From the NCBI GenBank assembly GCA_043820105.1, contig JBDREC010000089.1, positions 1-39,965 on the forward strand: 39,965 nt of DNA, read 5' to 3'. The notes beneath the pieces were generated by a model. That model searched no databases, was not told where the DNA came from, and saw only the letters and a list, made by a program, of their open reading frames with translations. This document shows, piece by piece, positions 1-8,773 of the stretch (the first letter of the stretch is position 1; each line of letters starts with the position of its first letter). A program made the translations under genes and the position numbers. The DNA comes from JBDREC01 sp043820105 [NCBI: Pseudomonadota bacterium] (GTDB lineage Bacteria > Bdellovibrionota_F > JAHFAK01).

Positions 1-89
1 TTTCATTATTTTTAACATATTAATGTAAGGAGTTTTAATTTATGAGTTGCAATTTTTATAAAAATTTTAGATAAAAATTTTTGGGCTAG

Positions 90-138
90 GTGGACCACTT
101 TTGCGTCCGATTCGTGGACCAGTTTTCAATCCGATTGG
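90..138. repeat. Two direct 23-bp repeats, possible IS21-family end remnant
   Basis: Two imperfect direct repeats with a 24-bp period start at 90 and 114. Each begins GTGGACCA, continues with a TTTT run and ends TCCGATT. Multiple short terminal repeats built on a GTGG(A/T)CCA core are characteristic of IS21-family ends, which terminate in TG...CA; the stretch ends TTGGCA at 135-140. No istA or istB reading frame is seen nearby, so this would be a solo end or decayed remnant. The IS assignment is inference from motif memory; the repeat itself is directly visible. Confidence 0.45.
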
Positions 139-210
139 CATTCAAAAGCAAATGACTTAATATTAAAAAAGGGAAGTCTAAGTCCCAAAAAAAATCAAAA
201 TAAAATTTAC

Positions 211-2325
211 TTATATGCCCCCAAAGAGACCGCTACAGATGACAGCCCTTTCTTCTCGATCCCTAACAACGGGATTCATTTCCTCTGAAATACTATAAAG
301 TCCTCTTAACAAAGATTCTTCATCAGCCATCGATACCTTTGCCCTAAGAAGCATGTTTAATAATTCCAAAGGACTATAAACTCGATCTGCAGGTAAGCCA
401 CCTGATTGTCTCACAATTCTAGGTCCATTTTCATAAAAATATCTAACTTCAGCTTCAAAAAGAGGTACTCTATCTTTCCAGGCATGATTAAGCTTAAGCA
501 TATTAACTCGCATTTCACTTAAATCTTCTGCAGATTCATAAACACCCAAGAATCTTTGAAAACCCTGAAGAAAGGATCTTCGAGTCTTATCAATATCAAG
601 CAGACCTGATTCTTGTTCGTAATGGAGTTTAAAAATTATACCTGTGTGTCCATCCTCAATAGAATCAACTAAACCTCCAACATTTGACCCAATGGGAATA
701 GTAGCAACAGATTGGGCCTTTGTTTGTGTTTGCCCAGATGGTTCAAATGTAGATGGAACTAATGAAGCATCAGCGCCAAATGTTATTACTCGTTCATATG
801 GAGCTCCCCACTGCTCAAATGATCCATAAAAAAACCTGCCTGGATAGGCTTTCATAATTTCTATAAGTTTATCTTTATATTCTTTTTTACCATCACCTAT
901 TATTACAAATTGAGCATTAGTAGTTTCTAAAAGCTCAATAAAGGCTTCTGGTAAAAACTGAAAACCCTTTTGATCTGATAATCTATTGAAAGCGCAAACA
1001 AGTGGAGCTTCTGGGTTAACCTCTATACCATATATTTCTCCATCAATTTCAACTTTTAACAGACCTTGAACATCTAATTTTATCCTTTGTTTTGCAGTAA
1101 GATCGCTAAGGGAAAAATGATTTGCAAAATTTGTTCCAGGAGGAGGAAATGCAGGGTTATAGTCAATAACATCAACACCATTTAAAAGACCAGTATTTCT
1201 ATAATTATCCCTTGCTTCTTGGGCAAATGGATCCATAGACATACCAAACCTGTGGTCCAAAGATTCTCTCATATAATTCAATGATACAGAACTAACCCCT
1301 GTTGACATTGTATAAAGAGCCTTTAAAAAAGCGATTCCATTTCCTTCATATTGACTGAAATGCTCAAAACCGTTATTTGTCCCAAAGCCTCTTGAATAAT
1401 AGCCAGAATCAACACCAAGATATCTAGGAAGCCAAAGTTCTGCGAGGCCTTGAAAAGAATTGTTATGCACCTTTCCAATTGTTCTGATTGGTTTTTGACC
1501 TCTTGCTTCTGCTATTTGCCTTAAAAAAGCAACAAGCATACCAGTTGTCCAGTCATGTGCCATAACAAGATCTGGCTTATCACCATTGGGCATATGATCC
1601 ATAACATATATTGCTTGAGCTTTTCCAAGCAAACCAAAGGCTAGCACGTCAAGCCTTCTATCAATCCATTCATTTGGTTTGTGGGATATTTCAACTAAAG
1701 ATGTATATCTTGGAGAGGTATCCTCAGCTTGAGGATTAATTGTGTTTTCAAAGATATTTACTTCACCACGTTCAGGTAGATGGTTGAAAAACGTAAAAGT
1801 CACACCATCCTTTTGCAGCTTCACTACCTCAAATTTGACTATTGGTCCCCTGGGAACATAATTTCTAAATGATTCTGGGATATCTTCTGTTTTATAATCA
1901 ACAGGCACTTCAATAATAATTCCGGTTCTTTCAAAACTGCTTGGAGCTAAACCATAATCTGCATTAAACCAGGTATAACCAGGCATAAACATTTCACCTG
2001 GAACCGTTTCACTTGAAAGCTTAGTCATTTCAACATAACCTTTGGCAGCATCTGCAAGTCCAGCTACACGATAGATTCCGGTGTACTCAGGAAAAGCCAT
2101 TGAAAGCCTGATTGTTGTGCCTTTCCAGGGAGCTGCTTTTTGTGTAAAAGGCTCATAATAATCAGGATCATTAAAAATAGTATGTGGAGGATTAATTGAA
2201 AAAACACTTGCACTTAGGCTTAAAATAGAAACCAAAACTAAGAGTAAACTGAGAAATTTATCTCTTTTGCCATGTCTTATTAAGAAATTTAGACAAATGT
2301 TCATTTGAATTTTTTGAAGGTTCAT
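211..2325 (-). CDS. GT5 (starch/glycogen synthase-like) glycosyltransferase with N-terminal export signal or anchor
   Basis: 704 aa. Recognisable GT5 signatures in order: a degenerate substrate loop (RVAGLADA where K-x-GGL-D is usual, about residue 85), AHDWTTG, KVHNNSFQG, GLLNGVDVIDYNP, FNRLSDQKGF, and the catalytic C-terminal block PSTFEPSGQTQ...GGLVDS. Known GT5 enzymes transfer glucose from ADP- or UDP-glucose in the cytoplasm. This one carries a basic stretch followed by a hydrophobic segment (about residues 24-43) like a signal peptide or membrane anchor, which is odd for the family. The first ATG is chosen because AAGGAG lies 4-5 nt upstream. The lost lysine and the Cys-to-Ser change in FEPCG suggest altered activity. 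Family certain, substrate unknown; no glycogen genes are adjacent. Confidence 0.8.
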   Translation of the reverse strand: MNLQKIQMNICLNFLIRHGKRDKFLSLLLVLVSILSLSASVFSINPPHTIFNDPDYYEPFTQKAAPWKGTTIRLSMAFPEYTGIYRVAGLADAAKGYVEMTKLSSETVPGEMFMPGYTWFNADYGLAPSSFERTGIIIEVPVDYKTEDIPESFRNYVPRGPIVKFEVVKLQKDGVTFTFFNHLPERGEVNIFENTINPQAEDTSPRYTSLVEISHKPNEWIDRRLDVLAFGLLGKAQAIYVMDHMPNGDKPDLVMAHDWTTGMLVAFLRQIAEARGQKPIRTIGKVHNNSFQGLAELWLPRYLGVDSGYYSRGFGTNNGFEHFSQYEGNGIAFLKALYTMSTGVSSVSLNYMRESLDHRFGMSMDPFAQEARDNYRNTGLLNGVDVIDYNPAFPPPGTNFANHFSLSDLTAKQRIKLDVQGLLKVEIDGEIYGIEVNPEAPLVCAFNRLSDQKGFQFLPEAFIELLETTNAQFVIIGDGKKEYKDKLIEIMKAYPGRFFYGSFEQWGAPYERVITFGADASLVPSTFEPSGQTQTKAQSVATIPIGSNVGGLVDSIEDGHTGIIFKLHYEQESGLLDIDKTRRSFLQGFQRFLGVYESAEDLSEMRVNMLKLNHAWKDRVPLFEAEVRYFYENGPRIVRQSGGLPADRVYSPLELLNMLLRAKVSMADEESLLRGLYSISEEMNPVVRDREERAVICSGLFGGI

Positions 2326-2373
2326 TACACTCCTTTTTATCTACCCTAGGTCTACACATGCCACGTCAAACAC

Positions 2374-2403
2374 CTTATATAAAAAATGAATATAATTTGT
2401 CAA
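2374..2403 (-). promoter_or_regulatory. Sigma70-type promoter of the GT5-like gene
   Basis: On the minus strand TTGACA (2398-2403) is followed after 17 nt by ATATAA (2375-2380), with the overlapping alternatives TATAAG and TATATA. It lies about 50 nt upstream of the start codon at 2325. The rest of 2404-2527 shows no gene. Confidence 0.6.
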
Positions 2404-2527
2404 GTTAAATTGCGCAACGCATTAGTATTTTTGTTTTTTTTAGTTTTGCTGTGTGCATTGAGCATGGACCCATGAATGTCACATTGCCCCTGATCAAGAC
2501 CTGGAGTGTTATGCTTATATGATTATT

Positions 2528-3519
2528 TTAATCTTTATTAATGTAATCGTCCCAATCTTTATAATGCTCATATGCAATTCCCCTGAGTCTTAAAAATAAA
2601 ATTAATTTTTTCTCCAAGGGGTATGTATCACAATTTGATCCTGTATAAGTAAAAATGCCAAACTTTGATCTGTGCTTTTTCAAAACACTAGCAAGCTCAT
2701 AAACATCTGTTCCATAATCACTAAGTGACAATTTTGGATCTTCATTAATATAATGATAAATGCATTTTATGGCCTGTCTGGATTCTACTGACAATCCCAG
2801 CTCGTCATAGCTTCGTACAATAGTTAGGAAGCCTAAAATTTTATGATCAACGGCCATACATAAAAGCTTGTAATAAGAATCAGTGTCCATATCGAAATCT
2901 TCAAGGGAGAGTTCCTTTCCCAATTTTTCTTGAGCAAGTTCAACTAAAGCATTAAATTTTAGAACAAAATTTAAATTATCAAAATATGTCCTTTTAGCAT
3001 AATCCAAATATACCATAGCAATATTTTTGTAACAAAAACCGAGCATCTGGTTAAATTGACTTTCATCCATTAAATTCAGATCAACCCATGACGATTTAGA
3101 TTTTCTTTTAGTTTTATAAAAAGCATTTAATTTAGCATTAAACCCACTTTCTAAATCTATGTAGCCATGCATATCTTTCCAATTTTTAATTTCATCAATG
3201 TCTAAAGCTACACTTAATTGATGTATTTCTAGTAATTTTTTTTTGCATAAACTCTTATAACTTTCATTTAGATATTTTTTTAATTGTTTATTGGTAATAC
3301 CATAATATTGTAAAGACCTTCCTGATTTATTAACTAATTTTTTAAACTTTTTTATATCGTCAGGAAGTCCTTTTCTGCAAAAGCTTCAAGAGACTCAAAG
3401 TATACCTTAGCTTCTTTTTCATATTCAGCCTGCATATCTTTTTTAAATGACTGTGAAAAAACAGAGGAAAAATTTAAGATTAAAAAAGCAAACAAGAAAT
3501 ATAAGTGATATTGTTTCAT
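2528..3519 (-). pseudogene. Secreted protein of unknown function, interrupted by a one-base frameshift
   Basis: Unrecognised family. Translation from ATG at 3519 gives a clear signal peptide (MKQYHLYFLFAFLILNFSS, then VFSQ) and a charged helical stretch, then hits TAA at 3352-3354. One extra base in the A-run at 3371-3374 (minus strand) restores an open frame of about 280 further codons to the stop at 2528, with no intervening stop. The intact product would be about 330 aa, exported, Tyr/Lys-rich and mainly helical. A downstream ATG at 3172 opens the longest single frame but has no signal peptide and is probably not the true start. The break may be a real inactivating mutation, a homopolymer sequencing error or programmed slippage; the long preserved downstream frame argues for a recent or artefactual event. 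Confidence 0.7.
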
Positions 3520-3704
3520 AACATGACCCTCAAAATAATTTTAACTTACTTAGAAATAAAGCGAAAGGCATGCCAAGCATACAATACCCCTAACTCCCAT
3601 TTGTTTTCAATTAGTTACAGAAGCTAGATGAAAAATTATTTTGTTAAATATATAGTGAAAATTACATCTTTAAAAAAAAAATGAGACAAACTAATCTCAA
3701 GCCC

Positions 3705-3732
3705 TTGACCTTGTGAAAAAGCGATTTATCTT
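3705..3732 (+). promoter_or_regulatory. Putative heat-shock promoter of the hsp20 gene
   Basis: TTGACC (3705-3710), preceded by CCC, is followed after 16 nt by TATCTT (3727-3732). The same layout, CCCTTGAC(A/C)-N16-TATCT(A/T), precedes groES in this window, suggesting a shared alternative sigma factor. It resembles the CTTGAC/CYTATNT heat-shock promoters described in alphaproteobacteria. The gene-free stretch 3520-3828 otherwise holds only AT-rich leader; no CIRCE inverted repeat was seen. Confidence 0.55.
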
Positions 3733-3828
3733 TAGGGCAAGACAAGGGAGCATTGAAAATCATTAATTATTGTTTTTATAATATTATTAATCATTGCTTT
3801 AAACATATAAGAAAGGACGGGTGGTGTT

Positions 3829-4275
3829 ATGACATTACAATTATGGAGACCAAGATATAATTTACAAAAAAGATGGCCATTCACTGATATGTTTGGCGAT
3901 TTTTTGAATGATGATTTTTTGAATGAAACAAAGCAAAAATGCTTTAGTCCATCTATTGATATCAAAGAAAATAAGTCTGATTTTGAACTCGTGGCTGAAC
4001 TTCCAGGGATTGATAAAAAAGATGTGAATATTGAAGTTAAGGATGGAAATCTTACAATTAGCGGCAAAAAAGTATATGGAAATGATGAAGAAAAAGAGGG
4101 ATATCATTACAGAGAAAGATGCTATGGCTCATTTTCAAGAAGCTTTTGCCTTCCTGAAGGTGTTGATGAAAACAAAATTAAGGCTGAGTTTAAAAATGGA
4201 TTATTAAAGCTTAGTATTCCAAAACCAGAGGTGCAGATTCAGAAGGAAACAGTTAAGAAGATTGATATAACTTAA
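3829..4275 (+). CDS. Small heat-shock protein, Hsp20/alpha-crystallin family
   Basis: 148 aa, a normal length for a bacterial sHSP, an ATP-independent holdase that binds unfolding proteins as large oligomers. A short N-terminal arm precedes the alpha-crystallin domain (about residues 42-135), which contains the family blocks VAELPGIDKKDVNIEV, LTISGKK and FKNGLLKLSIPKP. An I-x-I-like tail (IDI) is present at the C-terminus. It stands alone on the plus strand behind the CCCTTGAC-type promoter and is followed directly by a 7-bp repeat array. A second, shorter Hsp20-like gene lies at 23.0 kb in a different operon. Confidence 0.93.
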   Translation: MTLQLWRPRYNLQKRWPFTDMFGDFLNDDFLNETKQKCFSPSIDIKENKSDFELVAELPGIDKKDVNIEVKDGNLTISGKKVYGNDEEKEGYHYRERCYGSFSRSFCLPEGVDENKIKAEFKNGLLKLSIPKPEVQIQKETVKKIDIT

Positions 4276-4284
4276 GGGGGGATG

Positions 4285-4333
4285 GATGCTCGATGCTCGA
4301 TGCTGGATGCTGGATGCGGGATGCTGGCTGTTG
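4285..4333. repeat. Heptanucleotide array, unit GATGCTS
   Basis: Seven 7-bp units: GATGCTC twice, GATGCTG twice, GATGCGG, GATGCTG and a decayed GCTGTTG. It begins ten bases after the hsp20 stop codon and lies between the convergent hsp20 and aarF-like genes. Confidence 0.9.
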
Positions 4334-4367
4334 GGGGTGAATCTATTATTTTTTGAGTGAAGGCAAG

Positions 4368-5696
4368 TTATTTATTTATTATATTGAGTAGCATTTCTCT
4401 GAAAGTGCCACTTGCATTGAATTTGCCAAGGTTTCCAAAGTGACCTGCTAAAGTTCTATCTATAAAAACAATGTCTCTTGGAAACTGGAATTTTGAAATT
4501 TCTAAGAAATGTTTGGTTTTGAGCTTTATCATTTGCTGAATTATTTCTTTATTTTCATTAAAAGTGTATTCGCCAGAGGTTGACATCTTTTCAAATGGGG
4601 TAAAAAAATCATTTACTAATTCTTGAGAAACTTCATTGCCCCCATAGATATAAATTCCGATTTTCTTTAAATAAGGTGGCAAAGCTTCAACATCACTTTT
4701 TAAAACGCTAGAAGTAAAATCCTTCAAATGAGGAAGCAGCTTTTCGGGAATGGTTTTTACACATCCAAAATCATAAACAATGATTCGCCCATCTTCTAAA
4801 AAGGCAAAGTTAGCAAGGTTTGGATCTGCGTGCAAAAACCTGTGAACAAAAAAACTTTCAAAAACAAATCTAAAAAGGGCTTTTGACCACTTATTTTTTA
4901 GCTCTTGGCCATAGGCACCTGAGCAGGCATCTTGTCCTGAAATTCCAACAAGGAGTTCCATTGTTAGAACATGCTTTGTTGAAAGCTCTTTAATAACTCT
5001 CGGGATAACAACTTCATGAGAATCTGCAAAAAAGGTGGCAACCTTTTCGACACTTGAAGCTTCCCTTTCATAATCTAATTCTTCAAGAAGCCTTGCCTGC
5101 AGCTCTTTCCAGATTGGTTCAAAATTGACTTTCATAAACAAGCCAATCAAACTTTTAAAAATGCCCTTTAGATTTTTAAGGTCTGCTTTTATTACTTTAT
5201 CAATATCTGGATATTGGATTTTTAAGGCAACTTCTCGGCCATCACGCAGCCTTGCTTTGTGAATTTGGCCAATGCTAGCAGCTGCATAGGCTTCCTCATC
5301 AATCCATTCAATTTCTGAAAACTTTTCTTTCAGATCTTTTTTAACTAAAACTTTCATTTTTTCAAAAGGAACCGCTGGGGCTTGGGATTGTAATAAAGAA
5401 AGAATCTTAGCGACTTCTGGTGGCATTAAACTGTCTTGCAAACTTAGCATTTGACCAACCTTCATTGCTCCACCCTTTAACCTGCCAAGAGTTTCAGCTA
5501 TTCTTTGAGCATTATTCACAAGGTTTTCGATTTTATGCTTTTCAACAGACTCAGAATTCCGAAAAATATCTAGGGTCTTGTTTCCCAGAATAGATAAACC
5601 TACTGTCCCTACTAAAGAAGAAACAGAATAAAGCCGAGATATTGAAGAAGAAACAATGTCTTCCTGCTTTTTTTCTTTTTTTTTATCATTAACCAT
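4368..5696 (-). CDS. ABC1/AarF/UbiB-family atypical kinase-like protein
   Basis: 442 aa. Family motifs in order: K-x-G-Q in GGAMKVGQMLS (about residue 80), the Ala-rich loop AAASIGQIHKA (about 140), the ATP lysine in VALKIQYP, and the catalytic block HADPNLANF followed by YDFGCVK. UbiB/ADCK proteins support ubiquinone or isoprenoid-lipid metabolism; the substrate here is not shown by context. The usual HxDPHPGN block reads HADPNLAN, keeping the aspartates and final Asn but losing HPG, which marks a divergent subgroup. No close ribosome-binding site was found before the ATG at 5696. The gene stands alone on the minus strand; no other quinone gene is nearby. Confidence 0.85.
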   Translation of the reverse strand: MVNDKKKEKKQEDIVSSSISRLYSVSSLVGTVGLSILGNKTLDIFRNSESVEKHKIENLVNNAQRIAETLGRLKGGAMKVGQMLSLQDSLMPPEVAKILSLLQSQAPAVPFEKMKVLVKKDLKEKFSEIEWIDEEAYAAASIGQIHKARLRDGREVALKIQYPDIDKVIKADLKNLKGIFKSLIGLFMKVNFEPIWKELQARLLEELDYEREASSVEKVATFFADSHEVVIPRVIKELSTKHVLTMELLVGISGQDACSGAYGQELKNKWSKALFRFVFESFFVHRFLHADPNLANFAFLEDGRIIVYDFGCVKTIPEKLLPHLKDFTSSVLKSDVEALPPYLKKIGIYIYGGNEVSQELVNDFFTPFEKMSTSGEYTFNENKEIIQQMIKLKTKHFLEISKFQFPRDIVFIDRTLAGHFGNLGKFNASGTFREMLLNIINK

Positions 5697-5907
5697 ATTT
5701 TAATTAACCCTAAATACTATTAAAACACAAGTAAAAGCTGTGTTCGGCCGGATGAGAAATATCCACACATAAGATTAAAAACTTATGTATATCCAATATG
5801 CTATATTTTTTTTATATTGACGATTTTTCAAAGTACCAATACGAACTTATCATATATATTATTCGGTCTTATTTTATTAAATTTACAAAAATGGAGATTG
5901 TAGGAGA

Positions 5908-6258
5908 ATGAATTCAAAACTAGTATATTGTAAGCCGTCTTTATTAAATATCAATCATAAACGACACCAACAGGATTGCGTTGATGGCTCCGGTGCTTCA
6001 TCAAGCACCTTGGACTGTGGCATTGGTAGTATTGACAACCAAAATACAGGGTGTGGAGCGGGACATGTAGCTGAGACATCAAGCAATCCTCAGGCTTGTT
6101 ACAATGGCACTATTGCTCAATCATGGGATTGGGGACTAACTGGCTGTGAAACTGGTACCAGTGCAAATAGCAACGGTGGCACAAATTGTTCAGGTGGCAG
6201 CAAAGCAGATGCTACACGCTCTACATGTGAAACCGGTGGATCTCCTACTAATTGGTAA
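5908..6258 (+). CDS. Cys/Gly/Ala-repeat small peptide, candidate RiPP precursor
   Basis: 116 aa, not a family I can name. A short leader with VYCKPSLL (residues 6-13), like the Y-x-x-P-x-L recognition motifs bound by PqqD-type domains, is followed by seven repeats starting at Cys 24, 37, 49, 64, 80, 94 and 107. All seven read C-x-x-G and five read in full C-x-x-G-x-x-A, with 12-16 residues between cysteines. The rest is Ser/Thr/Asn/Gly, with Trp at 72, 74 and 116. There is no signal peptide. AGGAG sits almost against the ATG and a second GGAG lies about 10 nt upstream. Local G+C is close to half, well above the surroundings, partly because of the Gly/Ala content. No modifying enzyme is adjacent, but a radical SAM/PqqD cassette lies at 28 kb. 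RiPP status is inference. Confidence 0.6.
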   Translation: MNSKLVYCKPSLLNINHKRHQQDCVDGSGASSSTLDCGIGSIDNQNTGCGAGHVAETSSNPQACYNGTIAQSWDWGLTGCETGTSANSNGGTNCSGGSKADATRSTCETGGSPTNW

Positions 6259-6415
6259 TAACTTGGCAAAGACTGCCCACCTCTCATAAGAAAAAAACTC
6301 GCCCTACCTAAATGCAAATATCTCTTCTCGCTTAATTTATTCAATTGAGTTGAAAAACACATTTTAATTTATTAAAATAAGTTTCAATTAAAAACAACAA
6401 AGTGGATTTAAAAAA

Positions 6416-7483
6416 ATGAGTAAAATCGCATTTAATATCATTTTAATATTATTTTTTATTACACCTGCCTTTGCATCTATTTCAAAATATGCAAAAGACA
6501 TGAAAAGTGGTGACCCAGATGTTAGACGAAAAGCACTTTATGAACTTGCCCAAATAAATACTAAAAAAGGAAATGATTATATAATAAAAGCTTTAGATGA
6601 TAAAAACGGGATGATACGAAGAAATGCAACCTTTATTTTGGGAACCTTAAAAGACAAAAGAGCAATTGCAAAACTTTCTCAAGTTGTTTTTTATGATGAA
6701 TCTCCTGAGGTTTCTTTATTTGCTGCTGAAGCTCTTTATAAACTTGGGATAAAGTCAGGCCTAAAGGTTTTGATTTCAAGCATTGAAAATAAAAATATAT
6801 CTATTGCCTTGCTGGCTATAGATAAACTAGAAGCAATGAAAGAGCAAGAAGCCCTTGTGACACTTGAAAAGAATTCAAAAACAAATGTAAGCGCTGAAGT
6901 CAAAAACAGAGCGGCAAAGGCAGTAAAAGTATTAAAAGGTGAAATTGATTATGATAAAGTTTTAAAGGCGAAAAACATTGTTGAAGATATTTATAGATCC
7001 TTTGATTCTTCACTTCCAGAGGAAATCGAAAAGAAAATTCAAAAAGCCATAAAGCTTGATCCTTTATTACCAGATATCTACATGATACTAGGAACTCTTC
7101 ATAACCAAAACAGCTCAAAGTGGAGTCAAGCTATAGAAGAATTTAAAAAAGCTCAAGATCTTGGCTATACTGACCGTGGTGAACTTTTCTTTTACATGGG
7201 CACTCTGTATTTAAACCTTGGAAAATTTCAGGATGCTATTAAAACTCTTACTAAAGCTGCTAAAGAAAAAAATGATGCTGATTCTTATTATCAACTTGGA
7301 ATTGTTTATTCTCGAATTAACCAAACTCAAAAGGCTATTGAGGTTACAGAAAAAGCAATAAAGATAGATCCAACTTATTCAATTGCCTATTATAATCTTT
7401 CCCAACTTTATAAAAGCATTGGAAACCCGTCAAAGTCTTCACAATATCTTGATCAATATAACTTAATGACTTCAAAAAAATAA
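6416..7483 (+). CDS. Exported HEAT-repeat plus TPR protein
   Basis: 355 aa. An N-terminal signal peptide (about residues 1-20, ending PAFA) is followed by HEAT-like repeats (about 25-165; alternating DPDVRRKALYELA, DKNGMIRRNATFILG and SPEVSLFAAEALYKLG blocks) and then TPR-type repeats (about 190-355; a canonical one reads AYYNLSQLYKSIGNP). Such solenoids act as periplasmic protein-binding scaffolds; no enzymatic motif is present. It follows the Cys-repeat peptide by about 150 nt on the same strand and could be co-transcribed with it, since no terminator hairpin is evident between them. Function unknown. A second exported HEAT-like protein occurs at 12.8 kb. Confidence 0.8.
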   Translation: MSKIAFNIILILFFITPAFASISKYAKDMKSGDPDVRRKALYELAQINTKKGNDYIIKALDDKNGMIRRNATFILGTLKDKRAIAKLSQVVFYDESPEVSLFAAEALYKLGIKSGLKVLISSIENKNISIALLAIDKLEAMKEQEALVTLEKNSKTNVSAEVKNRAAKAVKVLKGEIDYDKVLKAKNIVEDIYRSFDSSLPEEIEKKIQKAIKLDPLLPDIYMILGTLHNQNSSKWSQAIEEFKKAQDLGYTDRGELFFYMGTLYLNLGKFQDAIKTLTKAAKEKNDADSYYQLGIVYSRINQTQKAIEVTEKAIKIDPTYSIAYYNLSQLYKSIGNPSKSSQYLDQYNLMTSKK

Positions 7484-7497
7484 AAGTGGCTGTAATT

Positions 7498-8706
7498 TTA
7501 AGACAAAAAATTAGAAGCTGATACAATATAGCAATTATCTTTACCAGCTTTTATAACATCAGGGTCATGAATCAATTGAACCAGAGGTACATTTAGAATT
7601 TTAGAATGATCAATGTTATGAGATTCAAAGTTCTTAGAGCTCAATTTCGTTTCAATGAGCAAAAATGGTTTTTCGTCTCTTGTTATTATAAAATCAGTTT
7701 CTCGTTTATCTCTTAATCTTATAAAATTAAGATTAAAGGTGTATTTTGTAGCCATATTCCAAAGCTCTATTCTATTTTTTAGTTCACAGGCAACATAATT
7801 TTCAAATCTTGCCGCCTTATCCTTCACTTGTGTCCAATCATAAAAATAGACTTTTTTTTCTTTTTTTACAGCTCTTGAAATCTTTTCTGAATAAGGAGAA
7901 ATATTAAAAATTACATATGTTAGAATAAGAGAATTAACATAATTTTTAATAGCATTAAAACTAACATTTAAATCTTCTCTCAAAGAATTTAAAGACAAGG
8001 GTGAGCCTATCTTTGCAGGTAATAAATGCATTAGGGTAACAATATTCTCAAGCTCTTGAATCTTTGTGAGATCTCTTAGATCAGATCTAACAAGAGTATC
8101 AATGTAATTATTATGCCAATTAGAAGAAAAAACAGCATTCCCTTTAAGCAGTGGTTCTGGAAAGCCACCAAATTTTAATAATTGATCTAATTGTTTTTGA
8201 TTGCAATGGCTTTTAATATTTTCTTCAATATATTCTATAGCATTTCCAGTGGGAAGGACAAAGTTTGATTTCATCAATTCAAATAGCGATACAGGCAATA
8301 ATCGAAACAAGAAAAAACGCCCAGATAAGCTGTCTCCAGCTTTACGAAAAAGATCTAGTCTAGCTGAGCCTGTTACAATAAAATTATACTTTTGCTCAAA
8401 TGAATCAAATCCATCTTTTAAAATATCTTTCCATCTTGGATATTTGTGAATTTCATCAAAACAAATCCATTTTTTCCGACGTGTTTTTATTGTAATAGCA
8501 TCTGAGTGATAAAAATAAGGGTCATCAATGAATCGTCTCTTTATAGTCCTTAAGTCCCAGTTATAGTATAAATCTTCAAAACCGGTATCTTTTAAATATT
8601 TTTTAGCTAGAGTTGTCTTTCCAACTTGCCTTGGACCAGCAACAAACCTCATTTGACGGCCAAAGATTTTTGAAAAACATAGCTTTTCTAAATACCTTTC
8701 AATCAT
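7498..8706 (-). CDS. AAA-family ATPase with C-terminal DUF4143 domain
   Basis: 402 aa. Walker A is AGPRQVGKTT (residues 23-32), Walker B with an unusual glutamate is WICFDEIHKYP (80-90), and a sensor-like TGSARLD is followed by GDSLSGRF. The C-terminal third has the DUF4143 pattern, including a restriction-nuclease-like ETDFII...LLIETK block. Proteins of this architecture are widespread and often act as accessory or mobile genes; their cellular role is poorly known. The start at 8706 is preceded by two tandem TTGACA-containing repeats and lacks a clear Shine-Dalgarno, so the message may be nearly leaderless. It is convergent with the HEAT/TPR gene. Confidence 0.85.
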   Translation of the reverse strand: MIERYLEKLCFSKIFGRQMRFVAGPRQVGKTTLAKKYLKDTGFEDLYYNWDLRTIKRRFIDDPYFYHSDAITIKTRRKKWICFDEIHKYPRWKDILKDGFDSFEQKYNFIVTGSARLDLFRKAGDSLSGRFFLFRLLPVSLFELMKSNFVLPTGNAIEYIEENIKSHCNQKQLDQLLKFGGFPEPLLKGNAVFSSNWHNNYIDTLVRSDLRDLTKIQELENIVTLMHLLPAKIGSPLSLNSLREDLNVSFNAIKNYVNSLILTYVIFNISPYSEKISRAVKKEKKVYFYDWTQVKDKAARFENYVACELKNRIELWNMATKYTFNLNFIRLRDKRETDFIITRDEKPFLLIETKLSSKNFESHNIDHSKILNVPLVQLIHDPDVIKAGKDNCYIVSASNFLS

Positions 8707-8710
8707 AACA

Positions 8711-8773
8711 ACATTTTTACCTATAATGGTAATTTTGTCAAGACATTTTTTACACCAATGTTAAATTTGTCAA
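8711..8773 (-). promoter_or_regulatory. Two tandem imperfect 31-bp repeats with promoter-like boxes
   Basis: Copies at 8711-8741 and 8743-8773 (period 32) match at about 25 of 31 positions. On the minus strand each carries TTGACA followed after 15-16 nt by TAAAAA. The proximal copy ends within five bases of the ATPase start codon. Either tandem promoters or a repeated operator would fit. The remaining 8774-8978 leader towards the plus-strand gene is AT-rich with nothing else recognised. Confidence 0.45.

Noticed and set aside
5740-5770. Short GC-rich stretch considered as a tRNA or hairpin
   Set aside because: No cloverleaf, TTC loop or CCA end, and the palindromic core is only a few bases.
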